44,050 bases of DNA from a virus, in the IMG/VR virus record IMGVR_UViG_3300012936_000036, positions 1-44,050 of that record, one strand, 5' to 3'. The notes beneath the pieces are model-generated. The model worked only from the letters and a program-made list of their open reading frames with translations, ran no database searches and was not told where the DNA came from. The translations under genes and the position numbers were made by a program. Position 1 is the stretch's first letter, and every line of letters begins with the position of its first letter. Shown piece after piece: positions 8,706 to 23,700 of this stretch.

Positions 8706-11700
8706 TTGGTAAGTCTACCTGCGTTGATAGCAAGAATCTTGCAATATCAGTATTACTATTACTTAATGTTTTTCCTTGTTCATTCCATATTTGCCCTATA
8801 CGTCTAACTACAATAACTTTACTATTCTCTACTGGCGTTTCACCTAGAACTAATGAGTTATTATTCAACGCACTTGTCCAAACTTCGCCGTTAAAAGTAA
8901 ATTGTATATGATCTTGTGTATACGTTGTGCCTGCTTCTGGATTTCTAGGTAACAAAGGATCTGTTGTTTTAATAATAGGTACATTATACTGTGCCGGTAA
9001 AGTTACATCACCTTCTGGTGAATCTTGAGCTATTTTTTCAGTTGTTTTAGCATAATTAGTTCTGTTATCACTAGCAAGTTCATAAGACTGAAGTGGTGTT
9101 TTACGCATTCGTTTTCCTGCTACAAATACTTCAAATTCATTTACACTGCCAGGTGTAAAATCTAAATCATATGTTTTGCTTGTGCCGTCTGCCGTAAATA
9201 TTTGAGTAACAGTTTGATCTCTATACGGTAAATTGAAACTGGATGATTGATTATACAATTCTGTGCCTTCTAAGTATAGATCTTTTACACCCGTGCCCAT
9301 TGTGCCTCTACGTATTTGTTTTAATTGTAGTCCGTCTTTTGTAAAATATTCAATACGCTCTCCATCAATAAAAATTACGCCAGGCAATCCAGAAGTTGGA
9401 TTAGGAGACGGTAATGTATCAGCATTTTCTACATGAATTGATTTATCATACCAATTTAAATTTTGTGTAAGTTTAATATTTTCTTTTCCGTTTACTGATT
9501 TATAGTGATTTCTATTTAAAATATCTTTAAACTGACGCCATCCAAATTTATTTCTTAATTGTGTATTACTGAAATGGAATGTTTCAACATTATCATTTAA
9601 GTCTAAACCACCTAAAATTTTAATTTTAGTTTTGCTAGGATCTAAATAATAATCTACCGAAGCATCTAGAAGCACACCATTTCTAGTTACCCAAACATAT
9701 TGATCGTCTATAGCAGGACTATTAAGAGGAATAAATCCATTTCTAAGATTTCTAAATTCATACCAGTCACTTGTGCTTGCATCTGGCACTATATCAGATC
9801 CTAATTCAGTAATTTTAATTACGTCTTCTGCATCAGTTGTAATTCCTAAATCATCCAATCTTAATTCATTAGTTGTTTGAGATACTGTTATTGTTTGTAT
9901 TTTTGCATTTGGATTTGTCACAGTTCTACCTGTACCAAAATTAGGATCATCTATTCTGACACTATTTACAAATAGTGCATATTTTCTATCTGGTTCTAAT
10001 GCGTTGACTAGATTAATAGTTGCTGTGCTACCGTCAACTTGATATTGCTGACTACCTAAATCAGATCCTGAAGATAATGATGTTCTTTCTACTATATCAA
10101 AACTTTGTCTATCTATACCTTGACTATCGTGGTTGCTAAATTGATATACTTCTATTACATCGCCTGTTGCATAGTCTGGACCTATATGTAATTGTCCTGG
10201 TGTCTTAATAAATTTTCCGTCAGTATCAAAATACCCAAACTTGTAATCACCACCAGACAGTGTACTATCGTCATATCCTATAATGAATACTTGTAATATA
10301 TCTCCTTCTTGACCAACGCTATCATTAAGTGTGATTGTGCTACCACTTTGTTGATCTAAAGGAAGTAAAGGATCAAATGCATCTGCACTGCTGAATGTCC
10401 AATCTTGAATAAATGTTATTTCTTTATTGTTTAAAAACACCCTAACCTGTTCATTTCCTACACTAGCTAAAGGCACTTGATATAATCTTAATCTATATTC
10501 TCTAGTTTCTGTAACCTTAAATGTTTCAGTATACCCTGCTTTTAAAATTGTGTTGTTTAATTTTACAATAGTATACCACTCATGTGGCTCCTGGATAAAG
10601 GGTGTTTGTGTAAGTTGAAAAGATGTTGTACTACCATCATGAACAAAACTATCTTTAACAACACTGCTGTAATTTTGCACTGTCCCTTCAAAAATTGCAT
10701 ATCTTATGCTTGCACCCATTTTGGGAGGTTCAGCAAAACTAATCACAACATTATTAGGTGCAATATAAGATGCATCGCTTTTTATAAGAACATGTTCAAT
10801 TTGCTTACCATCTATTGTAATTAAACTACTCATGTTTTGTGTAAATCTTATATTTGTAAGAAAATCAACAGTTGAACCGTCACCTGTAAATTCATCAATA
10901 TCTAAAATATTTGATCCACTATATTCAAGTGTCACTAAACTTACTTTTGAGTTTGCAACCGGTGCTGTCACAAAGTTAATTTGCTTTGTATCATAATCAA
11001 TAGTATAATCTGTTGTAAGTGTTTTTATAGAATTATTCACTTTAACAAATAAAGCAGTTTCTGTAATAGGGTTAGTGCCTATATCATAATTTTTTGTAGA
11101 TCCGTCACCTACATAATTTCTACTAATTATATGACTTGCTCCAACAGTAGGTCTCTCATATACTTTAATATCTACTGTATCTTGCACCCATCCAGGTACT
11201 AATTCTTCGGGGCCTTTACTATTCATCGGAGTTGTGAATCCGTCGCCATCAATATTAATGTCTTCGGGATTAAGTCCAAGTGCATTTGAATAATTCAAAT
11301 CTCCACCTTTAATGACTGCATCATAATCAATATTTGTAGGAAGGAAACTACCGTCACTAGTAGTTTTTCTAACAATTATTATATCATCAGCCGCTGTGCT
11401 TACTCCTAACTCATCTAATTTTAAAACCGTAGTAGTTCCGTCGCCTTCTATAGAACGCATTATTGCATTTGGATTTGCAAACTGAGTGCTGTCATCTGTC
11501 CAATCCGGATCATCTAATCTTACACCGTTTTTATAAAAATTATATGTAGATCCAGACTCCAGTGGTTTACTTAATGTTAATTCAACTGTTGAACCATCTA
11601 GTGTAATTACTTCATCTTCGAAAGTTGTATCGTATGTATCATAAGATCCTGTATACCAAGGTGCTGAATCCCAACCACTAGGTCCTCCAAAATCAAAACT

Positions 11701-14700
11701 TTTTACTTCAACTCCTCCATAATCTATTCCGTCCATCAGTTGACTTAAATCTTTATCTAATTGTCCAGTTTGTGGATCGTAAATTAAATTTATTCTGTCT
11801 TGTGCTTGAAGTAAACTTGTTTCTTTTTTATATGTAACAACTATCGCACTAGATATTTCTGCAGGATTTGTTAGAGTAATTCTGCCCTTATACCTATTAT
11901 AACCTTTAGAAGTATCTAAAATATTTTCGTATGTGTATTCGCTAGTAAGAAGTTCCTCACCTGCAACTGTAACGGTAATATTTGTAGATGTCATATTCAT
12001 TGGCCAATTTAAATCAAATACGTACTTTGATCCAGTGCCAACAAAATTTTCAGTTTCATTTAAAGTAGTGATAAAATATTTTCCGCTAGTTCTATCTAAT
12101 TTTACTATAGTATGCATTGAACGTACTACAGACTGACCTATAACTAAACTTAATTTTGCAGGTTTACCTGTATCACTTAAAGATCCCTGAACCGTTAATG
12201 TAGGAGCAGTAATGTATCCTTTGCCAGGATTAATTACTTCTACTGCTGTTACTCTACCATTTGCGCCTAGTTTAGTTATAGCTTTGGCTCCTGTACCGCC
12301 TCCACCTTCAATTACAAGTATAGGAGGTGATTGATAACCAATTCCACCATCGGATATTAAAATTTCTTTTACAACAAATCCTAAATTATCTAACCAATTT
12401 TTTCCAGGATACGTATCTGTATAAAAGTCTGTTCCTTGTAGTTTTCCATCAACAATTTTTAAACTGGTTGTTTCTATTTGCTCAGAATTTTGATTATATC
12501 TAGGAGGTAAATCAAAATCAGCTGTAAGTGTATTACTGTTTTCAATTTTTTCGTAACTACTTACATATTCTCTTAGTTTAGTTTTAAAAGGTTTTACTTC
12601 ATTAATATAATCTTGATAACTAGGTAAGTTATCATTATTAAATGTAATATCTTTTCTAAGTGAACCTACATTATGCTTTGCTTTGATAAAACTGGTTTTA
12701 AACAACCAGTCAACATATAATTGTTCTGCTAATACATATCGTATAGTAGCAAAAAATAATTTATTGTATTCTACTTCTAATTCCTCAATAAATAAATCAT
12801 CTTTGATTGCACCTGCAATAATTCTAGTTTCTGTTGTAGGCAAACTATCATAAAATTTTGTATCAAAACTTATCTCGTCAAAACCGTCAAAAGATGTTGC
12901 AGTATTATATAAAGTGTTTTTAAAGAATATAGTTCCGTTTTGTCTGCCTATAGTTTGGTAATTTATTGTATAATCTACTCCAGGCCTATCGTCAATTTTT
13001 CTTAGAAGTAACCAACCACCTGAACCTATATTTTTAATTTTTACAATTTGATTAATTTTGTCATCTAAGCTATCTAATTCATAAGCAAAATCAACTATGT
13101 GATCAGGTTCACTATACGCACCATATCCTGTAAGGTACCAGTCTTTGTAATCCCAATATAATGTTGTGTTGTACGATTGACTTTTAAATCTATTCCACGA
13201 ACTTGTAGCACTATCTCTTTCATATAATGACCATTTGCCTTGTATTTCTTCATCAGCATTTACTAATACAGTGAACTTTCTAATTGTTACTGTAGTTTTA
13301 TCATTATAATTTTGGCCTTGATTTGTAATTTCTACACTTGCAATAGCTCCAACATTATTCAATGTAAATGCAAATTCAGCACCCGAACCTACACCTGTAA
13401 TTGTGTAAGTAGGAGCAACAAGGTAACCTCTGCCCGGATCTAAAATTATTGCATTGATAATTTTTCCATCTTTGACTGTGACTTGCATAGTTGCTTGCTT
13501 TGCTTTTGCAACACCAAGTGTATCCAATTCAAGTTTAGTATCTACAGATGTGTCATAAATTCTTGTAAGTGTGCTTGGAGCGGGATCTTGTGAATTTAAT
13601 CTCTTAAGACTCTTACTATCAACAATTAATTGTGTCTCTAATACTTTATTAACTTTTTCAACATACTGTTTTAGTGCTTCTAGTCTATTTCTAAACCAGC
13701 TTTGTCTTGGAGAATTTAAAATTCCGTATTTTTGTTTTTCGCCTAGTGTTGGATCAGGCACAATCCTTCCGTATAGATCATAACCTACTAAACTATCAAT
13801 CCATTTAGCCTCTATATCCCTATTAGGTTTGCTACTAGCTAATCCATCAGTAAGAATTTGGTATTGATTATGAACATTAATGTCTTTATTATCTATAGTC
13901 CACCATTGAATGCCTATTGCAACATCATCATCTTGTAAATATTTTTCTACGTTTATAGGTGCAAAACTATCGTTTGTAAATAATGCTACATATTCATAAG
14001 CATTGTTCGCTGGATCTGAAATTAAATTAGCAACATCTGTAGCTTTTAATGATCTACCTTCTACATCTGGTTTAATTTTTTTGTCTTTTACCCAAAAATA
14101 GTATTTGTTAGAAAAAGTTTGGGAAATTTCATCGTATTGTTTTTTTACTGTGTATGCTGAATCAACATTTTTAGCTTGTCCGGATATTCCTATAGATATT
14201 CCTTCGTCAGTATCAGCAAGATTATTCCATTCACTAGGAAGATAGTCAGACTCTACCCATTCATATACATCAATAGTGTTTGACTCAAAAAGTTTATTCC
14301 AATTATTTGCACTGAATGTAACATCACCTTGATATGCATTATAGAACTTTGCATTTGTTAAATCCCACCACAGTTCACCAATATGATTATTGTGCCATGC
14401 ATCTGAAGGATTGTTTACAAAACTGTCATTTGTTGTTGTGTTATATACAGCAGGATCGTAATACAGTTTGAAACTTAAATTTTCTTCTGCTGTGCCTGCA
14501 ATTTTTCCTTGCACTGGATCTATATAATCTAAATATTTTAAAAGTTTTTGTGTTTTTGTATTATATAGAATTACACGCTTAATTTTATCTAAATCTACAG
14601 TCTCTTTTGCTTCCCTTATTTTTGTATAAATCTTTTTACTAGCTAGCCTATAATCTACCATGGTGCCTGAGCTTAATTTATTTGCTTTTACATTGGGTAA

Positions 14701-17700
14701 ACCTACGTATAAATGATTATCTTCTAAAAGTAAATTTCTTCCGAAATAATATACAGGGCTTAATGGTAGTTTTGTATCAGGATCTACTTCAGCATCATAG
14801 CGTAATCTATTTCCAAAAATAAGTTTGTCTACTAAGTTTTCGTAAACATATATAATGCCGCCTTCTTCATTTTCATATCTAAATTTTGTAAAGTCTTTAT
14901 CAAATGTTAATAGTTTATTATCAAAAGTTGTAATGTTAAAATTATCTGCGTTTTTAGCATTGACCGCTAAATGCTTTCCGTTGAAATTTAATTTACTGCC
15001 AAACTGTTCTGCTAATTCGTTATTTGGACTTTCAAGAGTTTGATCTAATTCCCAAGTACCAGTGTCTAAATTATTAGTTGGTTGGTTGTACTTGTAAATA
15101 TAAATTCTTCCTTGGTCATTTTTTATAGTATCATCAAATGGAGAACCTATAGCAATTTTTGTTCCGTCTTCACTTATTGCTATGCTTTCTCCAAATTCAG
15201 CATTAGTGCTTGGCGCAGTAATATCTGCACTCCAACCATATTGTCCTTTATTATTTCTGTAAACAGCAACAATATTAGGCTTATCAGTATATTTTACATT
15301 TGTAATAAGAACTTCGCCATCTAAACTTAGATCAAAGTCTGATCCAAAATCATATATGTTTGTTAATTCTATTACACTATCTAATGCACTGTCGTTTACA
15401 ACTTTTAATCCTGTGTCGTTAGGAATGTGACCCACATAATCAATCATATCGTCAGTTGAAGTCCAAAATGTTGCATCAAATACACTTGGAGTTAAATTTG
15501 TTCTAGCTGTAAACAAACTTCCATCATTGAATACAATGTCGCCGGTAAAATAATTTCTTGTTTCGTCGTATTGCCCTCTAAACTTTTTGTTCTTAGCGTA
15601 CTCCCATGAATAAGCATTTGAGTTTTCTGTTCCTTTCTTGAGGAAAAATATTTTTCCAGGATTACTTGTAGTTTCAACTTCTACTGCACTAACAAATGCT
15701 CTATACAAATCGCCGCTAAGTTTTAATTTAACTCTTGTACCAAAGTAATGATTTGAACTCCGTTGCGGTGATACAATGTCCTCTGTAATAATATATTGCT
15801 GTCCAAATCTTTCATATATAGAAATAAGTCCTTCGTTTGTAAATGTGCTTGCAGATCCTTCAGGACGGGCAGATACTTTGAATACTTCAGTCCAATCTAA
15901 ATTATCTGAAGCAGGTACATTAGCTGGCCTCGGAATACCAGCTACACTAGATGCTTTGTAGAACCAATATTCTACATCTTTTAATTCAAAAGCACTAGGT
16001 ACTGCTATTGTTGTTGCAGCATCAAATACAATCATCTTACCTATGCCTGCTGGGCTATATCCAAGACTTATTTCCTGAATTTGTCCCATTACCCTGTCAG
16101 TAGTATAGATATCAACTCTACCGAATATGTCTGGATTAGGACCGCTAAATCCTTGAGTGCCTGGTAATTGTAAAAATTTTATTTCAGCATTGTCCCCAAA
16201 TAAATCACCTTTACTCCAATTACCTGTAACATTTTTTACATAAATTGTTACATCTCTAAAGTTACGTTTATAGTACATAACTTCAGCTTGTGCCCCTGTC
16301 GTAACATCTTCAACAATTTGTCCTGCACCAGTATCAATCCATGACGTACCAATATATTGATATCTTGGAATAGGTTCAAATGGTTGGCCGTCGAGTGTTT
16401 TTGTGACTCTATAAGTTATAAAACCGTCCCATAAGTCAAATACAGTTTGTTCTTTATTAGACAATGAATAACTTAAATTAATATCACTAGGTTGTACTAA
16501 AGTGCCCACAATAGGTGCAGACATTGGTCTTGCTAAAAGTGGTCCACTTTGAGAACCAGCTAAGAAATCTATTGTACTAAACGATCCTATAATATTTTCA
16601 ATTTTTATACTTGTTGTATTTGAGGCTGTTTCAAAAACTGTGCATTTTGCGTTAGTATTATCCTGTGTAATTAATTCTCCTGCAACAACACTAGTAGGTG
16701 TGTTAACTTCTAGTGTAGTAACAGTTTTCTTAAGCCTATTCCAGTAAAATTGCAGTGTATCGCCAGGCGACAGAGTGCTTGTTAGTGCAGATGGTGCTCT
16801 AGCTACCCAGTATGGTGGTGTAAACGGATCTACAGATCCGCCAGGTCCTGGAGAACCTTGGAAACTAAGGACTTGTAATAGACTATTTTCTGTATTTCTA
16901 CTATCTATAGTAGCTGTCTCTGTATCTAAACTATTGTAATAATAATTTGTACTAGCAGAACTATCAGTTATAGCGTTTTTAATTAATAATCCTCTACCGC
17001 TGTCAACATTTGTTGTTCCTACAGCGTAAGGTGCACCGCAACGAATAAGAAGATAGCCTCCTAATTTATTTGTTGCTGTAAAAGTTTCATCATTAGGAGC
17101 TGAAGAAACATATTCTCCAACAAAGTCGTTACCGGCTATGAACAAACTATTAGAATCAGGAAATACACCATTGACATTGTTAACATATATAGTTGTACTA
17201 CCGCCAACACTAAAAGTGTAAGCAACTGTAGCTGTTGCACCTGTAGTTGTTACTATTTGTCCAATTGCTGGAACATTAGTAACTTGATCTACAAAAAGGA
17301 TAGCATCAATTTTATCACTTACAGTATGATCACCTTCTAAATATTCTTTTGTAATATACGGAATGGTTCCATTAAAAGGGTCTCTATCAGTTAGAGTAAT
17401 TTGTGTTTGATTAGCATTTGTTTTTTTGTTCCAATGAAAAAATATCTCATCTTCTAGACCAACGCCCTCATATAATTGTGCAGGAGCTCTTACTAAGAAA
17501 TGATCTGTAGTTACATTAGTAAAAGGATAATTACCGGCTAGCAGTAAATCTAAACTTTCTGCTCTCTCTTCGTCAAGATTAAGATCAAATAATATTTGAT
17601 CAAAATTTCCAAAACTAGAAAAATTGATGTTTGTTTCACTGCCTTGAATTGCATTATCTGCAGACCAGTAGCTATCTTGATAAGAAACAATATCACCTGC

Positions 17701-20700
17701 AGAGTAATTTGTTGGTCCGGAGTATGCGCCTTTGAAAACTGTTTTTACATTGGAAGCGTTTGGTGATCCAATTATAATATATTTTCCATCTTTTGAAATT
17801 TCTATACTGCTACCAAATTTTTGTCCGCTTGCACAAATTTCCTGTGTAGGTAATAGAATTTGAAATAAATTCCAATTTACAGATTCACTTGGACGTTTAA
17901 ATATGTAAACTTTTCCATCTTCATCTTCTGGAGCACCTATTGCCATTACAACATTTCTTGCATCTACACTCATTGCAACTGCAAAGTTTGTAAATGAATT
18001 ACTCGTACTTTCTGTTGTGCCTAATTTTGCAAAACTATCTTGATTTTCAAGGACTGTCCATTTATTGTTACCTTGATCATCTATCCATATTTTAAATCCT
18101 TTTTGCATAGCAATCTGAGCTATTTGATTTGCGTCATTAATATCTTTTGCTCTGACACTTCTAAATTTAGTAATTATGCCATCGGCATTTTCAAAATCAT
18201 CTGGTGGACTTTCAGACTCGAATTCTATTTTATCTAATGTAATATTTTTAACTTTATAAAACCCTTTAGCATTAGATGTTGCAAACGTTACTTTTTGGCT
18301 GCTGTCCTCTGGATCTACAGTCTGAGATGTCAAACTGACTATTCCAAGTATATCGCCTACTTTAATATCTTGCGGTGTGTTGTTTACCTGAATAGTGAAA
18401 CTATCAGTTCCTTTAGTTAATCCTACAATATCATAATCACATTGTACGTACTGGTATACATTCCAGTCAAAATTAACATTACCTACCCATACATATTGAT
18501 TATTCCTTAATTCATCAATATTAAGTGTAAGAAGATTATTGTAAGTGCCTAAAATAAAATTAACATCTTCAGGATTTACATATCCACTATCTTTTGTATA
18601 ACCTTTGCTTACTAGTTTTGTTGGGAAAGGTTTATGATTATAATTTTTTGATTTGAGGTAAGTTTGATAACTTTGAATCCTATAAATTAAATCAGTTTCT
18701 TCGCCTGTAACAATATCAGTTAATGAAATAGGCTGTGGTTTAAGTCTAAAGTTTTTCTCATTAAGTTTGTATTCTACTTCATTGAAACTTTCGTTAGCAC
18801 CATATTGCCCATCTTTTATAGCCCATTCTTCATAAAATTCTAAACTATCTTTATCTGCACTTGCTAAGGCATCAAATAGTTTCGTAAGTGCATTTTTTGA
18901 TCCTTTATCATTTATGAAACCTTGATAAAATTTATATTGACTTACATCGTCATTAATAATATTTTCTAAATATTTTCTTTTTTGATAACCTATTAAATGC
19001 TGTGCTAATTTTTGTTGTTCTGAATCAAAATTATCTGAATCTAAATCGTAAAAATCAGCAAACTGATTAATTTTATAATCAAAGTTTGCGTATAATCCAC
19101 GTCTCGGAGCTTGGTCTAGTCTTGACCAATCAGTATCTACAAATGTGCTTGTACCTGGTACTTTAAATTTTGCACTGTAAAAAAATTCTTTATATTTTAC
19201 AACATCACCAATTGCATAATCTTTCCATGCTTCCCATTCAGTTATTTTTGCATCATCATATATGAATCCAGGAATATTTAAACTACCATTCCAGTCTGAT
19301 GTTTTATATCCTAAAACTTTTATACGCTCCTGTCTATACCCAGGCTCAACGTCATAAATGATATCTCCAAATACAGTCTGATTGTCTATCAAACAAACAT
19401 GTTCTTTAGATACTAAAGGAATTTTTATGTGATATATACCATCTTCAGTATTGATAGTTCGCACACTAAAATTATTATCTGTATCTTTAGCAAATTTTAC
19501 ATTTGTTGTAGGTAAAATTTTGCCGTCGGCTTTCAATAGACTGTAACCAAAAAATGTTTCTAAGACGTTGGATGGTGTGGCATAATCGCTTTTGAAATTA
19601 ACTTTGTCTGCGCCTGGACTTAAAGAAATAACCGTGCCTGCACCCCAATTTTGTGTTGTCCAATATAAAAATTCTCTCACCGATGTCTGCCAGTCTGCGA
19701 CATCATATGTATCTGCTACAAATTGGCTAAATGAAAATCCTAAAGATTCTAAATACTTTCCGTATCCTAATATAAAATCTACAACATCCTGTATATTTGT
19801 AAATAATGTTCCATAGTTTATCTGAGATGTTTCATTACTATAATTATTACGTAAGAAAGCATCTCTTCCACCTACTGTAGGTAAAGTAGGTAGCTGTACA
19901 TATAATGAAGAATCAAATTCTCCTGCACTTGTATGTGTTTCAACTGCTCGATAAAAACCCCCGCCACTTTTAACAATTACACCTGACACGTAGGTTTTAT
20001 TCGTATCCCAAGTAACAAACGGTTCACTTACACCGCCAACATTAATTAAAGGATCGTTCTGTTTTTTAATAACAGGAAAGTAATTAAACACAGGATTACT
20101 ATTATCATAACCTTTGATGTAATAACCTTCTGTCTGTTTTTCTATTATCAATCCACTATATGTTACTTCTTGTGTAGGAAAACTGCTGTTTAAAAATATA
20201 TCATAATTTTCATCAGGCACAAAAACGTTACCTTGATTAAGTGGTGTACGACTGTCTAGAATTAATCTAAATTTATCTTTATCAGTGAATCCACCTATCT
20301 TGAAACCTATTTGGTTTTTTAAATTAAAAATATTACTTTTATATTTTGTAATATTTTCTCTTGTCAATGCAACTTGGTAATCAATAATATAGTTTATTAT
20401 ACCGCTTGTGTATATTTGAGTAGCATCATCTATTGTAGTGGAGTATACTATACTTGATAGTTGAATTTGTTTTTCTGTATCTCCGTACACAATTTGATTT
20501 GCTAAATTTCTTTTTTGCCTTACCCTATCAAATGCTGTAGCAAATACTTTAGATGGTCTGTTTATACACATTGCACGTAATAATGCAAAAGGGTATTCGC
20601 TAGATCTACGCCAAGCAGCTTCTACTGGTGATCCATCACCAAAACTGAATTGATCATTTGCAAATTCTATATTTAAATTTAAACTGACTCTACTGTCATT

Positions 20701-23700
20701 AGGACTTAACAGTTTACCTGTTGTATCTACAGGAATATTTTGTAGTAAGCCAGGACGCATATATTTTTTATCAATTTTAAATGCAGGCTGTCTGATTATA
20801 CCGCCTTGTAAATCTTCCCATAACGGTAAATTATTAGATGTATATGGTCCAGGTCCGTATTGTGTTTCCCACCAATCTGGCTTTACACTAAAACCAAGCA
20901 TTTCCCAAGGATGCGTATGAGGTCTGTCAGTATCAAATGCATACCTATATAGTTCTCGCCACCAACCTGGACAATCCTCGTTATTAGAATATCTTGTTTG
21001 ACTGTAATTAAATGTGAATGGATTTTCTCTTTGGTAATACACATGTTTTGTATATTCTAAGTCTAATAATCTTAACCAAGATAAAAATTCAGATATCATA
21101 CTATTATCTAAACTTGTCTTATCAATACCAGTTGTTCTGTACAATCCTTTTTGTAATTCGTGTATATCAAATAAAGTTTGATCATATTCTACTTTTATAT
21201 TATTGTAAATTCTTCTTTCTAATTCTAAAACAAGATTGTCTCTAAAATCTTTGTATGCTTTTATTTTACTTCCATCGTGTCCTTGAATTACCGGTGTTCC
21301 TTCAGTCCACTCTATGTAACCTTCTGGCTCAGTCACGCCATGATTTGCACTAGTGTTAGGCATGTAGAATTGTCTATTAAGTCCTACAAAGGTATGTAAG
21401 TGAGCACCACCACTGCCGCCTAACTCTGTGTCTCTAGCTTGTGCTTCTGCTAAAGTAGCGTATATAGGATAAAACCATCCTAGTTTTCCTGCGCCGTTTT
21501 GATTAGGTCCTGCAACTCCATAGATTTTATAAGGTCCAGATGGTAAATCAGGAGGTGCATCCTGTGTAGTATCGTCGATGTAAAATTCTGGTTCAAATTT
21601 AGGATATAATCCTAACTTTGTTGGTGTTGGAGGAACATAACTTCCGTTTGTATTTTCGTATTCGACAATATCAATTACGTCACCAATTTGTTTTGTGGTA
21701 TTAATTACAGCAAAACCTTCGCTATTAAATGTATACTCTTTACCATATGTAAGTTGTAATCCGTTTTGATAAACATTGACTGCTTTGTTGCTTGGATTTG
21801 TCAAAGAAAATATTTCAGATAAAGCAAAAAACTTTTGATCCACGTCTTCTATTTCGATAGAGTTAATTTTTTTACCACCAGAAGGAAGCATATCACTAAA
21901 GTAATATGGCATTTCGTTTGTTTTATCTTTATTAAGTTCTGCAATAATTTCATCTACATGTAATCTCACAGGACCTTCATATCCTAAAGTGTTTGCTATT
22001 TCTAAAAATAATCTTTTAAATTTTCCGTAATCGTATCTTGCAGACGATAATGCTTTTACAACATTACTATTTTCATCTAGTATATGATACAAACTTAAAT
22101 TTAACGGTCCAGAATGTTTTAAAAACTTTTTGCCAACTCCTGCTAATTCATCTGAAGTACCTAAATCACGTAAATTGCTAATGCCAGGAAAACTTCCTAC
22201 AAAATTATCTTTTTCTTCTACTATTGTGCGTAAATGATCATTTACTTCACCTAAAGTAAATTGATTGATATTGTTGTTTAAAGGATTTTTCTCTAAATTA
22301 GATGCAATTTCATAATAACCATTATTTGATTTATCATAAGGACTTCTAGTTTTAATTACTACTATATCATCTGCTTTTAAACTATTAGAGAAATTAATAC
22401 TACTTTCATCATTTACATTTTGTTGTATTGTGTAATCTATATCTTTTTTGTTTAACACATTGTTAACATATACACGAATCCATAAGTTATCTTTAAAAGC
22501 TGTGTTTACATACATATCTAGATCAAATTTTTTCTGATCTGCTGTTGCAACATACTGTCTTATAATTGTTTGTTCACTATCTTTCTTAGCTTTGATCCAT
22601 CCGTTAACTAAATCATAACTGCTTCTATCTTTATATTTTCTGATAAAACCTTGATCAGTATTTTTCATTTGCAAAGCATTATCTTTAGTATATGTAAAGC
22701 TATTATTCAATAAATCAAATGTGAATACAATATCACCAGTATTTTCTATGCTTCTATATGTTAACGGAAACCCTAATTCTGTATCAGCTGTGCCCGAGCT
22801 TTGTGTGTAACTAAAAATTTGGTTTCCTGTAAACAATGAAGAAGGATAAGTTGTTGTATCTGAAAATCCTATATCATTTGAATCGAAAAGATCAAATTTT
22901 GGTTGTTGATTTACGCTTGATTTATTTTGACCTTCTTTCCAATCTTGTCCGTTATAGTAAAAATATTTTCCTCTATTCTTTTCACCCTGTGTTATAAGTA
23001 CTGTTTCATTTATTTGAGGTGTACTATCTGATTCTTCGACTAGTGTAATTTGTGTGTTATTGTTTACTTTAACAAAACGCACTTTAAAAATTTTACCTTT
23101 TACTAAAGGATCAGGATCAGCTGTAAATAATACACGCATACCTTCAGTAAGATTAACTCCGTCTATATTGTATCCTGTTGATCCTTCTACAAACGAAAAA
23201 GCATCAATAGTAAACGAATCTATTAAGTTTACATTACTTTTTGATGCTGTGCCGAAATTATATAATTTTAAACCTTTTTCAAATTCTATAATAGGTCTTG
23301 CGGCCCTACTATTTTGATCAAGATTTGCAATCTGTCCGTTTAATTCTGCAGACTTTTCGATAACTTTTTTATGGAACCATCTATTGTATCTACTCCATAA
23401 ATTACCATCTTTACTGCCTCTGTTAATAACAATGTAATCTTTTTTGCTAGGAAAACCTAGTGCTTCACTAAACGGATAGTAATCAAATTCTTGTGCATCA
23501 AATTCCACTGTAATATCATCTGTAAATAAACCACTTACTTCAAGATCGTCTTGTTTGACAAGTTGTATTTCGCTGCCTACACCTTCTACAAACCATTCAC
23601 TATCTGCATATTTTGCAGGTAAAACATTTCCTAAAAATTTTACTTTCATGCCGTTTGATAAATCAAAACCTGCACTTGTAGTATAAGTTTGTTTTCCTAT

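Noticed and set aside
15492-15677. 61-codon minus-strand ORF within the giant gene
   Set aside because: Internal alternative frame with no ribosome site. The main frame is intact through it.
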